From contig NZ_CDME01000002.1 of the NCBI RefSeq assembly GCF_000826545.1, positions 1,249,187-1,313,186 on the forward strand: a stretch of 64,000 nucleotides of DNA. The letters run 5' to 3'. Under the pieces are notes generated by a model. The model did no database searches, was not told the DNA's origin, and worked only from the letters and a program-made list of their open reading frames with translations. A program made the position numbers and the translations under genes. The DNA is from Kibdelosporangium sp. MJ126-NF4 (GTDB lineage Bacteria; Actinomycetota; Actinomycetes; Mycobacteriales; Pseudonocardiaceae). Positions 16,680 to 24,603 of the stretch are shown here, in pieces. Each line of letters starts with the position of its first letter. Positions within the stretch are counted from its first letter, which is position 1.

Positions 16680-17809
16680 CGACGGACCTTGGCGAAGAAC
16701 TCGCGGACGTCGGCCACGAACGTCTCGGGGACCTCCAGCGCGGCGAAGTGCCCGCCGCGGTCGTGTTCGGTCCAGTGCACGATGTCGTACTCCCGTTCGG
16801 CCAGCCCGCGCACGGGCAGGATCAGCTCGTGTGGGAAGACCGCGACGCCCATCGGCACCGGGCAGTACACGGGTTTGCCGCGGGAGGCGGCGGATTCGTA
16901 GTAGATCCGCGCGGAGGACCCGGCCGTGGCGGTGAGCCAGTACAGCGAGACGTTCGTCAGCAGCCAGTCGTCGTCGACCGTGACCGCGGGATCGGTCCAC
17001 TCCTGGAGTTTCTCCGCGATCCACGCCAGCTGCCCGACGGGTGAGTCGGTCAGCGCGTAGGCCAGGGTCTGCGGCCGGGTGGACTGCTGGCGCATGTACC
17101 CGGCGGGGGCGGCGAGGTACTTGCCGACCGTGGCCAGCCGGGCCTCGTCCTGTTCGGACAGTTCCACCGGGGTGCCGCGCGGGACGCTGATGAGGAAGTT
17201 CAGGTGCACGCCGACGACGCGTTCGCTGTCGGCGGCGCCGACGACCCGGGAGATGATCGAGCCCCAGTCGCCGCCCTGGACGCCGTAGCGGTCGTACCCG
17301 AGGCGGGCCATGAGCGTCGTCCACAGGCCCGCGACACGGTGCACGTCCCATCCGGTGGCGGCGGTCGGGCCGGAGAAGCCGAACCCGGGGATCGCGGGGA
17401 TGACGACGTGGAAGGCGTCGGCCGCGTCGCCGCCGTGTGCCGGTGGGTCGGTCAGTGGCCCGATGACATCGAGGAACTCCAGCACGGAGCCGGGCCAGCC
17501 GTGGGTGAGCAGCAGCGGCAGCGCGTCCGGGTGCGGGGAGCGCACGTGCAGGAAGTGGATCTTCTGGCCGTCGATGACGGTGGTGAACTGCGGGACGGCG
17601 TTGAGGGCCTCCTCGTGCTCGCGCCAGGAGTAGGTGTCCTGCCAGCGTGCGACGAGTTGGCGCAACCGGTCGCGGGGGACGCCGTAGTCCCAGCCGACGC
17701 CGGGTAGTTCGTCCGGCCAGCGGGTCCTGGCCAGCCGGTCGCGCAGGTCGTCGAGGTCGGTCTGCGGTACCTGGCTGCGGAAGGGATGTACGGCGTCGCT
17801 CATGGTCAT
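16676..17809 (-). CDS. Epoxide hydrolase (EHN-domain alpha/beta hydrolase)
   Basis: About 377 residues. The N-terminal EHN domain is complete (FRSQVPQTDLDDLRDRLARTRWPDELP, WDYGVPRDRLRQLV). The core has the oxyanion motif HGWPGS near residue 104, the nucleophile Asp in VQGGDWGS near residue 183, and the catalytic His in GGHFAALE at the end. These act on epoxides in the cytosol, like juvenile-hormone or microsomal epoxide hydrolases. No clear ribosome site is visible, and ATGs at 17809 and 17803 or a GTG at 17812 are possible starts. It follows the DHA2 exporter by four bases, so the two are co-transcribed. Confidence 0.9.
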   Translation of the reverse strand: MTMSDAVHPFRSQVPQTDLDDLRDRLARTRWPDELPGVGWDYGVPRDRLRQLVARWQDTYSWREHEEALNAVPQFTTVIDGQKIHFLHVRSPHPDALPLLLTHGWPGSVLEFLDVIGPLTDPPAHGGDAADAFHVVIPAIPGFGFSGPTAATGWDVHRVAGLWTTLMARLGYDRYGVQGGDWGSIISRVVGAADSERVVGVHLNFLISVPRGTPVELSEQDEARLATVGKYLAAPAGYMRQQSTRPQTLAYALTDSPVGQLAWIAEKLQEWTDPAVTVDDDWLLTNVSLYWLTATAGSSARIYYESAASRGKPVYCPVPMGVAVFPHELILPVRGLAEREYDIVHWTEHDRGGHFAALEVPETFVADVREFFAKVRR

Positions 17810-17813
17810 CACG

Positions 17814-18998
17814 CTAAACCCGGGCGCCGGTCCTGTCTCGGATCATCGCGAACGCCACAACGGCCGCGGCCACTCCCAGCCCGGCGGTGACCAGGTACAC
17901 GCGGTTGAGCCCGTCGACGGTGTCGGCGCCGGTCTGGAACACCACGCCGAGCGCGGCGACACCGAGTGTCTGCCCGAACTGGCGTGCGGTGGTGGACACG
18001 CCGACCGCGATGCCGACATGTTCGGCGGGCACTGACGAGAACAGCACCGTGCCCATGGCGGGGATCAGCAGTCCCATGCCGATGCCGGACACGACCAGGC
18101 CCGCCAGGATCGCCGTCGCGGTGGATCCCACACCCAGGCCCGCCTGCAGTGCGCTGCCCGCGCCGCCGAGCAACAGCCCGAGCGCGATCATGATCCGCGG
18201 CGGGACGGACCGCGGGGCGCGTCCGGCGAGCGTGGACGCGACGAACGTGCTCAGCGCGAGCGGCACCATGGCCAGTCCGGCGGCGACCGGACCGAGCCGC
18301 AGCGTGTCCTGCAGCCACACCGAGGTGTAGACCAGGCAGGCGAACACGCTCGCCGCGATGATCCCGCACAGCACGAGGGCGGTGAAGGTGGCGTTGCGCA
18401 GCAGGGCCCGCAGCCCGGCCAGGTCGAACCGTTTCCCGCGGTGTCCGGGCACGGCGGTGACGCTCGCGTGGGTCAGCGCGACTGCCAGCAGCGCCAGCGG
18501 CAGGTTGACCACGAAGATCGCGCGCCAGCCGAGGTACTGGGTGAGCACGCCGCCGAGCATCGGCCCGGCCGCGGCGGCCAGTCCGTTGACCGCGCCCCAG
18601 ATGCCGAGGGCGATGCCGCGTTCGCGTCCGTCGTAGCTGCGGCCGATCAGCGCGAACGTGGACACGGCCATGGCCGCTCCGCCGACGCCCTGCACGCCGC
18701 GCGCGATGATGAGCACCGTGATGTGCGGGGCCAGGGCGCAGGCCAGCGACGCGACGGCGAACACGCCGAGGCCCGCCAGGTAGACCGCGCGGTGGCCGTG
18801 GCGGTCGGCGACCGATCCGGCGACGAGCATCAGCGCGGCCAGGACGGCGGTGTAGACGTTGAGCACCCATTGCAGGGGTGTCAGTGACGCGGCCAGGTCG
18901 CGGCCGATGTCGGGCAGGGCGACGGTGACGGCCGTCGTGTCGATCATGAACAGCAGTGAGCCGAGGCTGATCGCGATCAGCGCTCCCCACCTGCGCAT
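17814..18998 (-). CDS. MFS exporter, DHA2/EmrB-QacA-like
   Basis: 394 residues, shorter than 14-helix DHA2 proteins but with their signatures: MIDTTAVTVALPDIGRDL at helix 1, LQWVLNVYTAVLAALMLVAGSVADRHGHR (motif A), and the antiporter motif C region GIALGIWGAVNGLAAAAGPMLGGVLTQYLGWRAIFVVNLP. The proton-drug antiport role is inferred from the family. It heads a two-gene unit with the epoxide hydrolase and is divergent from the tandem-HTH Lrp regulator, which probably controls it. Confidence 0.88.
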   Translation of the reverse strand: MRRWGALIAISLGSLLFMIDTTAVTVALPDIGRDLAASLTPLQWVLNVYTAVLAALMLVAGSVADRHGHRAVYLAGLGVFAVASLACALAPHITVLIIARGVQGVGGAAMAVSTFALIGRSYDGRERGIALGIWGAVNGLAAAAGPMLGGVLTQYLGWRAIFVVNLPLALLAVALTHASVTAVPGHRGKRFDLAGLRALLRNATFTALVLCGIIAASVFACLVYTSVWLQDTLRLGPVAAGLAMVPLALSTFVASTLAGRAPRSVPPRIMIALGLLLGGAGSALQAGLGVGSTATAILAGLVVSGIGMGLLIPAMGTVLFSSVPAEHVGIAVGVSTTARQFGQTLGVAALGVVFQTGADTVDGLNRVYLVTAGLGVAAAVVAFAMIRDRTGARV

Positions 18999-19091
18999 GG
19001 TGTCTCCTCACGGTTGGGTGCGTTGAGATTCGACCCACCAGGGGGATTGCCCGGTCCACACCGATCGTTTATGGGAGAAACCGTCAGGGCA

Positions 19092-19103
19092 TAAGCTCGG
19101 GTG
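19092..19103 (+). promoter_or_regulatory. Candidate -10 element and leaderless start of the Lrp-type gene
   Basis: TAAGCT (19092-19097, TANNNT) lies six bases before the ATG at 19104, and no Shine-Dalgarno is seen. An in-frame GTG at 19101 precedes the ATG. The -35 side is weak. Confidence 0.4.
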
Positions 19104-20069
19104 ATGGATGCCGTCACGCTCGACCCGGTCGACCGTGGCGTGCTGCACGCGTTGCAGATCGACGGCCGGGCGCCGCTGAGAACCATCGCGGCCGTCATCG
19201 GTGTCTCGGAGAACACGGTGGCGCGCCGCTATCAGCGGCTGCGTTCGGCCGGGGTGGTGCGGGTGGCGGGCGCGGTCAACGGCGACAGGTTGGGCTACAC
19301 CCAGTGGACGCTGCGGTTGCAGTGCACGCCGGACGCGGCGAACGCGGTCGCCGCCGCGTTGGCGGAACGGTCGGACACGTCGTGGGTGTATCTGCTGTCG
19401 GGCGGGACGGAGATCTCGTGCAGCACCCAACTGCGCGGCACGGGTGACCGGGACACGTTGCTGTTGGCGAAGCTGCCGCGCACACGGCGGGTGACGTCGG
19501 TGTCGGCGCATTCGATCCTGCGCGCGACCGCGACGCCGCACCGGTGGTCCGGGCTGAAGTGGCTGGACGCCGACCAGGTCGCGCACCTGACTCCGCCGCC
19601 GCCCGCCGAGGGGCCGCCGATCGCGCTGGACGCGACCGACACGGTGCTGCTGGAGGCGTTGGCACGGGACGGGCGGATGGGGTACGCGGAGCTGGCGTCG
19701 GTGACCGGCTGGTCGGACTCGACGGTCAAGCGCCGGATGGACCACCTGCGGCGTGCCGGGGTGCTGTCGTACATGCTGGATGTCCCGCCTGCGGCGCTGG
19801 GGTTCCGCGCGGAGGCGCGGCTGTGGATGCGGGTGCAGCCTTCGCAGTTGGTGGCCACGGCCGAACTGGTGGCGCGGCACCCGGAGGTGTCGTTCGCCGC
19901 GATCACGACCGGGCCGACGAACCTGGTGGCCGCGGTGACCTGCCGGGACAACGCGGAGTTGTACCGGTTTCTGACCGAGCGGGTGGCGTCGCTGGAGGCG
20001 ATCCGGGACATGGAGACCGCGCCGGTGATCAGGACGGTCAAGCGGGCGGCCGCGCTGCTGCCGGTCTGA
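19104..20069 (+). CDS. Lrp/AsnC-type regulator with two HTH-RAM units
   Basis: 321 residues, about twice a normal Lrp protein. HTH 1 is at residues 5-50 (LDPVDRGVLHALQIDGRAPLRTIA, SENTVARRYQRLRSAGVVRV) and HTH 2 at about 178-225 (LDATDTVLLEALARDGRMGYAEL, SDSTVKRRMDHLRRAGVL). Each is followed by a RAM-like ligand-binding part (DTSWVYLLSGGTEISC and EVSFAAITTGPTNLVAAV). One chain can thus imitate a dimer. It probably regulates the divergent DHA2 exporter/epoxide hydrolase pair across the 105-bp gap. Confidence 0.9.
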   Translation: MDAVTLDPVDRGVLHALQIDGRAPLRTIAAVIGVSENTVARRYQRLRSAGVVRVAGAVNGDRLGYTQWTLRLQCTPDAANAVAAALAERSDTSWVYLLSGGTEISCSTQLRGTGDRDTLLLAKLPRTRRVTSVSAHSILRATATPHRWSGLKWLDADQVAHLTPPPPAEGPPIALDATDTVLLEALARDGRMGYAELASVTGWSDSTVKRRMDHLRRAGVLSYMLDVPPAALGFRAEARLWMRVQPSQLVATAELVARHPEVSFAAITTGPTNLVAAVTCRDNAELYRFLTERVASLEAIRDMETAPVIRTVKRAAALLPV

Positions 20070-20076
20070 CGCGCGC

Positions 20077-21267
20077 TCACGCCAGTTGCGGTGCGGTGCC
20101 GGTGTGGGCGCGGGTGCGTTCGGCCCAGCGCACGGCGGGGCCGATGAGCAGGCCGGTGGTCAGGAAGACGGCGCCGAGCACGAGCCAGCCGGGGATGCCC
20201 CAGGTGACGATCAGGGTGGTCAGCAGCAGCGGCGCGATCACCCGGGCGACGGCGAGGCCGTTGCCGAACAGGCCTTGGTACTGGCCGTGCTTGTCCGGTG
20301 GGGCCAGCGCGAAGCTGATCTCCCACGCCCCGGCGGACTGCATCATCTCGCCGTAGGTCTGCACGAGCGCGGCGGCGAGCAGGATGCCTGCGGCGATCCA
20401 CGCGGAGGTGCCCAGCGCGGACAGGGCGAACCCGACACACGACACCAGCAGCGTCACGCCCGCGCGGCGCAGGGAGCGCGCGGCGGTGGCCAGTGAGGTG
20501 ACCTGGCGGGCGACCCGGACCTGCAGCAGCACCACGGACACGGTGTTGAGCAGCAGGATCGCGGAGACCATCCAGCGTGGCGCGTCGGTGTGCCGCACGA
20601 TCCACAGCGGCGTGGCCAGCGTGATCATCGGGACGTGCAGCAGCATGATCGTGTTGAGCAGCGCGAGCAGCGCGTACGGCCGGTCGCGCAGGACGGCCAT
20701 CTTCTGGCCGGTCGCGGCGGCGGGCGGGACGTCCGGCAGGGCGCGCAGGATGGCCGCGCAGACCAGGAAGCTGATCGCGTCGACGGCGAAGACGACCAGG
20801 TAGGCGCTCTCGGTGTCGACGTAGAGCGCCAGTCCGCCGATGCCCGCGCCGACGGCGATGCCGCCGTTGATCGCGGCCTGGATGACCGCACGGGTCCGGG
20901 TGCGCTGCTCGGCGGGCACGAGTCCGGCCAGCAGCGCCTGGCGTGCGCCGGTGAGGCCGCACTGGCTGCTGGTGTAGAGGCAGACCGCCAGCAGGAACGG
21001 CCAGAACGAGCGCACGAGCAGGAACGCGCTGATCGTGAGGGCGGTGGCGACGGCCAGCAGGATCGCGGTGGCGCGGGGGCCACGCCGGTCGGCGAGGTGG
21101 CCGAGCGGGACACCGGCGAGGAACCCGACCGCCCAGCCGATGGTCAGGCCGAGCCCGACCTGGGTGGCGGACAGGCCGACGACGCGGGTGAAGTACAGCG
21201 CCGAGGTGACGTAGAAGGCCCCGTCGCCGATCGAGTTGGTCAGCTGAGCCGCCGCGAGTCTGCGCAT
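20077..21267 (-). CDS. MFS transporter
   Basis: 396 residues, twelve predicted membrane segments. The first loop carries GVPLGHLADRRGPRAT (motif A), and the second half repeats weakly. The N-terminus (MRRLAAAQLTNSIGDGAFYVTSALYF) resembles actinobacterial MFS_1 permeases of unassigned cargo. It is divergent from the MocR regulator at 21334, with a 66-bp gap containing an inverted repeat, so MocR control is likely. Confidence 0.85.
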   Translation of the reverse strand: MRRLAAAQLTNSIGDGAFYVTSALYFTRVVGLSATQVGLGLTIGWAVGFLAGVPLGHLADRRGPRATAILLAVATALTISAFLLVRSFWPFLLAVCLYTSSQCGLTGARQALLAGLVPAEQRTRTRAVIQAAINGGIAVGAGIGGLALYVDTESAYLVVFAVDAISFLVCAAILRALPDVPPAAATGQKMAVLRDRPYALLALLNTIMLLHVPMITLATPLWIVRHTDAPRWMVSAILLLNTVSVVLLQVRVARQVTSLATAARSLRRAGVTLLVSCVGFALSALGTSAWIAAGILLAAALVQTYGEMMQSAGAWEISFALAPPDKHGQYQGLFGNGLAVARVIAPLLLTTLIVTWGIPGWLVLGAVFLTTGLLIGPAVRWAERTRAHTGTAPQLA

Positions 21268-21287
21268 ACCGCTGAACCTACGGAGTA

Positions 21288-21336
21288 CATTGGTCGGGTG
21301 TTATAGCCAATATTCGCACAACTGAATGGACCAATG
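21288..21336. promoter_or_regulatory. Operator candidate between MFS and MocR genes
   Basis: CATTGGTC (21288-21295) and its exact complement GACCAATG (21329-21336) frame the divergent promoter region; a third related half-site, AGCCAATA, lies at 21305-21312. The right arm overlaps the MocR start codon, which suggests autorepression by the MocR protein. Confidence 0.55.
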
Positions 21337-22722
21337 GATTTTCATGTCAACCTGACTGGCCGGGGCGATCTGTCCGCGCGGATCTACCGCGCGCTGCTGG
21401 AGGCGATCCTGGACGGCCGGTTGCGCCCCGGTGAGCGGCTGCCGCCGACCCGCGAGCTGGCGCAGCGGCTGCAGGTGTCGCGCACGACGGTGACCGACGC
21501 CTACGAGCGGTTGACCGCGGACGGGTTCCTGGTGGGCCGGGTCGGCGCGGGCACGTTCGTGACCGACCAGCCGGTGAAGCCCGCGGCCCGGCGCGCGCCG
21601 CGTGGCCAGGCGCGGCCGAGGCGGCTGTGGGAGTCGGTCGACGGTCCGTCGACCGACGCGGTGTTGCCGTATGACTTCCAGCTCGGTGTGCCCGACGGGC
21701 GGTTGTTCCCGTTGGAGACGTGGCGCCGGTTGGTGGCGCGGGAGTGGCGCGGCAAGAGCGTGCACCCGGCCCGGTACGCCGACCCGGCGGGGCACGCCGG
21801 GTTGCGGGCGGCGATCGCGCGGTATGTGGGGGTGTCGCGCTCGGTCGTCGCGGGCGCCGAGGACGTGCTGGTCACGCAGGGCGCGCAGCAGGCGCTGGAC
21901 GTGGTCGGGCGGGTGCTGCTGGGGCCGGGTGACGTGGTCGCGGTGGAGGAGCCGGGCTACTCCCCCGCCCGGCGGCTGTTCCAGTCGTTGGGCGCGCAGG
22001 TGGTCGGTGTGCCGGTGGACGGCGAGGGCCTGGACGTGACGGCGATTCCCGCGGCGGCACGGCTGGTGTACACGACGCCGTCGCACCAGTTCCCGTTGGG
22101 CACGCCGATGTCACTGGCGCGGCGCACGGCGTTGCTGGCGTGGGCCGCGCGACGCGACGCGGTGGTCATCGAGGACGACTACGACAGCGAGTTCCGGTTC
22201 TCCGACCGCCCGCTGCAGCCGCTGCAGAGCCTCGACCACAGCGGCAGGGTGGTGTACGTGGGGTCGTTCTCGAAGATCATGCTGCCGTTGCTGCGGGTGG
22301 GGTTCCTGATCGCGCCACCGTCGCTGCGCTCGGCATTGCGTACCGCCAAGCAACTCGCCGACCTGCAGGGCGACATGGTCACCCAGGGCGCGCTGGCCCG
22401 GTTCATCGAGGAGGGCCTGCTGGCGCGGCACATCCGCAAGGCCACCCGCGCGTACGCCGCCCGGCACGAGCTGATCACCCAGACGCTGCGCGAGGTCGAC
22501 TGGCTGGAGGTGGTGGCGTCCACCGCGGGCCTGCACGTGTGCGCCCGCACGTCGTTCGACCCCACGCAGGTGGTGGCGCGGGCACGGGCCAGCGGTGTGG
22601 GCGTGCAGGCGCTGGCGGACTTCTGCGCCGGAGAGCCGCAGCACGGCATCGTGCTCGGCTACGGCGGCATCCACGTCTCGCAGATCCCCGAGGGGCTGCG
22701 ACTGTTGGGCGCGGCGCGGTGA
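21334..22722 (+). CDS. MocR/PdxR-type regulator (GntR HTH plus aminotransferase domain)
   Basis: 462 residues. Residues 10-75 are the GntR winged helix (LSARIYRALLEAILDGRLRPGERLPPTRELA, SRTTVTDAYERLTADGFLVGR). The rest is a fold-type I aminotransferase domain: AGHAGLRAAIARYVGVSRSV, VTQGAQQALD, a Tyr/Asp region in EDDYDSEFRF, and the PLP-binding Lys in VGSFSKIMLP. MocR proteins sense PLP or PLP-amino-acid adducts and control vitamin B6, GABA or transporter genes. The MFS gene divergent from it is the probable target. Confidence 0.93.
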   Translation: MDFHVNLTGRGDLSARIYRALLEAILDGRLRPGERLPPTRELAQRLQVSRTTVTDAYERLTADGFLVGRVGAGTFVTDQPVKPAARRAPRGQARPRRLWESVDGPSTDAVLPYDFQLGVPDGRLFPLETWRRLVAREWRGKSVHPARYADPAGHAGLRAAIARYVGVSRSVVAGAEDVLVTQGAQQALDVVGRVLLGPGDVVAVEEPGYSPARRLFQSLGAQVVGVPVDGEGLDVTAIPAAARLVYTTPSHQFPLGTPMSLARRTALLAWAARRDAVVIEDDYDSEFRFSDRPLQPLQSLDHSGRVVYVGSFSKIMLPLLRVGFLIAPPSLRSALRTAKQLADLQGDMVTQGALARFIEEGLLARHIRKATRAYAARHELITQTLREVDWLEVVASTAGLHVCARTSFDPTQVVARARASGVGVQALADFCAGEPQHGIVLGYGGIHVSQIPEGLRLLGAAR

Positions 22723-22786
22723 GAAGACCACTTTCACCGGATTGGCCATGGGCCTCGCCCCGGGAGTTCTCGTAGCGTCCGTCGGT

Positions 22787-23665
22787 ATGCGAATCAGGGT
22801 CATCGACGCGTTCACCGACCAGCCGTTCCGGGGCAATCCCGCCGCGGTGTGCCTGCTGGAGCAGCAGTGGCCGGACGAGCGGTGGATGCAGCAGGTCGCC
22901 TTCGAGATGAACCTGGCCGAGACGGCGTTCGCGCACCCGCTCGGCGACGGCACGGCCGGCTACGCGTTGCGGTGGTTCACGCCGGAGGTCGAGGTCGACC
23001 TGTGTGGCCACGCGACGCTGGCCACGGCGCACGCGTTGCGCGCCGACCAGGGGCCCGCGACGGTCAGGTTCGCCTCCCGCAGCGGAATCCTGGTCACGCA
23101 CAGCTTCGACGACGGCCGCGTCACCCTGGACTTCCCCCGGGCCACCGTCACCGAGGACAGTCAGGTCCCCGACGGTATCGCCGCGGCGCTGGGCACCGAA
23201 CCGGTTGCCGTGTACCGGACCGGCGCGTTGGGCGACCGGCTGTTCGTGCTGTCCGATGAGGACACCGTGCGGGGCCTGCGGCCGGATGTGGCCGCGATCG
23301 CACGGATCGAGACCACGTACGGCATCAATGGGGTGATCGTGACGGCGCGGGCGACGCGGCCGGACGCCGGGTACGACTTCGTGTCCCGGCTTTTCGCGCC
23401 CAGCCACGGGATCCCGGAGGATCCGGTGACGGGCAGCGCGCACACCGCGTTGGCGCCGTTCTGGGCCGAGCGGCTGGGGCGCACGAGTCTGGTGGGGTTC
23501 CAGGCCTCGCGGCGGACCGGTGTGGTGCGGGTCGAGGTGCGCGGTGACCGCGTGCACCTGACGGGGCACGCGGTCACCGTGCTCGATGGGCGGCTTCAGA
23601 TCCCGATCAGCGCGGTCGCCGGGTCGGCCTCGGGTGGCCCGGCGGGGCACCATTCGCCTGCCTGA
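22787..23665 (+). CDS. PhzF-family isomerase/epimerase-like protein
   Basis: 292 residues from the ATG at 22787. It has the PhzF double-hotdog plan: DAFTDQPFRGNPAAVCLLE at the start, the catalytic Glu in NLAETAF, the first domain signature RWFTPEVEVDLCGHATLATAHAL, and the second-domain SRLFAPSHGIPEDPVTGSAHTALAPFW. The true phenazine pathway is absent nearby, so this is one of the many PhzF homologues acting on other substrates. It follows MocR by 64 bp and may share its transcript. Its last 70 bases overlap the convergent SWIM gene. Confidence 0.92.
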   Translation: MRIRVIDAFTDQPFRGNPAAVCLLEQQWPDERWMQQVAFEMNLAETAFAHPLGDGTAGYALRWFTPEVEVDLCGHATLATAHALRADQGPATVRFASRSGILVTHSFDDGRVTLDFPRATVTEDSQVPDGIAAALGTEPVAVYRTGALGDRLFVLSDEDTVRGLRPDVAAIARIETTYGINGVIVTARATRPDAGYDFVSRLFAPSHGIPEDPVTGSAHTALAPFWAERLGRTSLVGFQASRRTGVVRVEVRGDRVHLTGHAVTVLDGRLQIPISAVAGSASGGPAGHHSPA

Positions 23666-24603
23666 AGCCGGTAGGGGTACCAGTTGCCGTCCTTGCCCAG
23701 CCGCAGTTGGACCTCCGCAGCGCTCCAGTGGTTGCGGGACTGGGTCAGCTCGGGGATGTCCGGCCCGGCCAACGCGGCCGCGGCTTTGGCCAGGTCGGTC
23801 TTCCCGGGACGCCACGTGGTTTCCAGCACGTCGAGACCGGCGGGCCCGCCGTAGGTCCACGCGCGCACGGCGTGGGTCAGGTCGCGTCCGCACGCCTCGG
23901 CCAGTTGTGTGGTCAGCGCCGGGTAGGTCGCCGCCCAGCGCACGGTGTCCTGCCATTCGGTCAGCTCGGGCGGCTGGTGGCCGTCCAGCAGGGCCTGCGC
24001 GCGGGCCGCGGCGTCGGTGACGAGGTAGCGCAGCATCGACGAGGGCGGCCCGCTGCGCAGGTTCAACTCGTCGAGCAGGTCCGCCTCGCCGCGGCCGCGG
24101 ATGAGCAGCAGCACGAACGGATCCGCGTCGAGCAGCCACGCGACCTGGTAGGACAACGCGGCGGCGTGCCGGCACGGCAGTTCCCAGCCCTCGCAGTCGC
24201 ATTCCGGTTCGATGTCGGTCATCTGCGGCAGCAGCGCCACGTCGGCCGCGGTCAGTTCGTGCGGCATCTCCTTGTCCAGCAGGGCCGCGATGTACCCGGC
24301 CTTGGCCGCCACCCAGTCCAGCAGCCGCGCCCATTCCGCGTCGGACAACTGTGCGATGCGGACGGTCGTGGTGTGCGGGGTGCGGTCGCTGCCGTACACC
24401 GTGGCGGCGAGCCGGCCCGCGCTGACGGTGATCGGCCCGACCTGGCCGCCGTAGGCGTACTTGCGGCCGATCTTCATCTGGTTGTTGTCCAGCGCGGCGT
24501 CCTCGATCGCGGCGATCCAGGCGTTGCCCCACCACGAGCGGGCGAACCGGGCACGGCGGGTGCCCGCCGGGAACGCGGGAAAGCCGCGTGCGTCGCTCAC
24601 CAT
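23596..24603 (-). CDS. SWIM zinc-finger protein
   Basis: 335 residues from the ATG at 24603. The N-terminus FARSWWGNAWIAAIED is typical of the SWIM proteins that pair with SNF2 ATPases. The zinc finger CDCEGWELPCRH (CxCx7CxH) lies near residue 135 and is followed by AAALSYQVAWLLDADPFVLL. The rest is helical and less conserved. The start codon overlaps the SNF2 stop by seven bases, so translation is coupled and the two proteins probably act together on chromosomal DNA. It is the last gene of a four-gene chain and overlaps PhzF at the 3' end by 70 bp. Confidence 0.9.
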   Translation of the reverse strand: MVSDARGFPAFPAGTRRARFARSWWGNAWIAAIEDAALDNNQMKIGRKYAYGGQVGPITVSAGRLAATVYGSDRTPHTTTVRIAQLSDAEWARLLDWVAAKAGYIAALLDKEMPHELTAADVALLPQMTDIEPECDCEGWELPCRHAAALSYQVAWLLDADPFVLLLIRGRGEADLLDELNLRSGPPSSMLRYLVTDAAARAQALLDGHQPPELTEWQDTVRWAATYPALTTQLAEACGRDLTHAVRAWTYGGPAGLDVLETTWRPGKTDLAKAAAALAGPDIPELTQSRNHWSAAEVQLRLGKDGNWYPYRLQAGEWCPAGPPEADPATALIGI

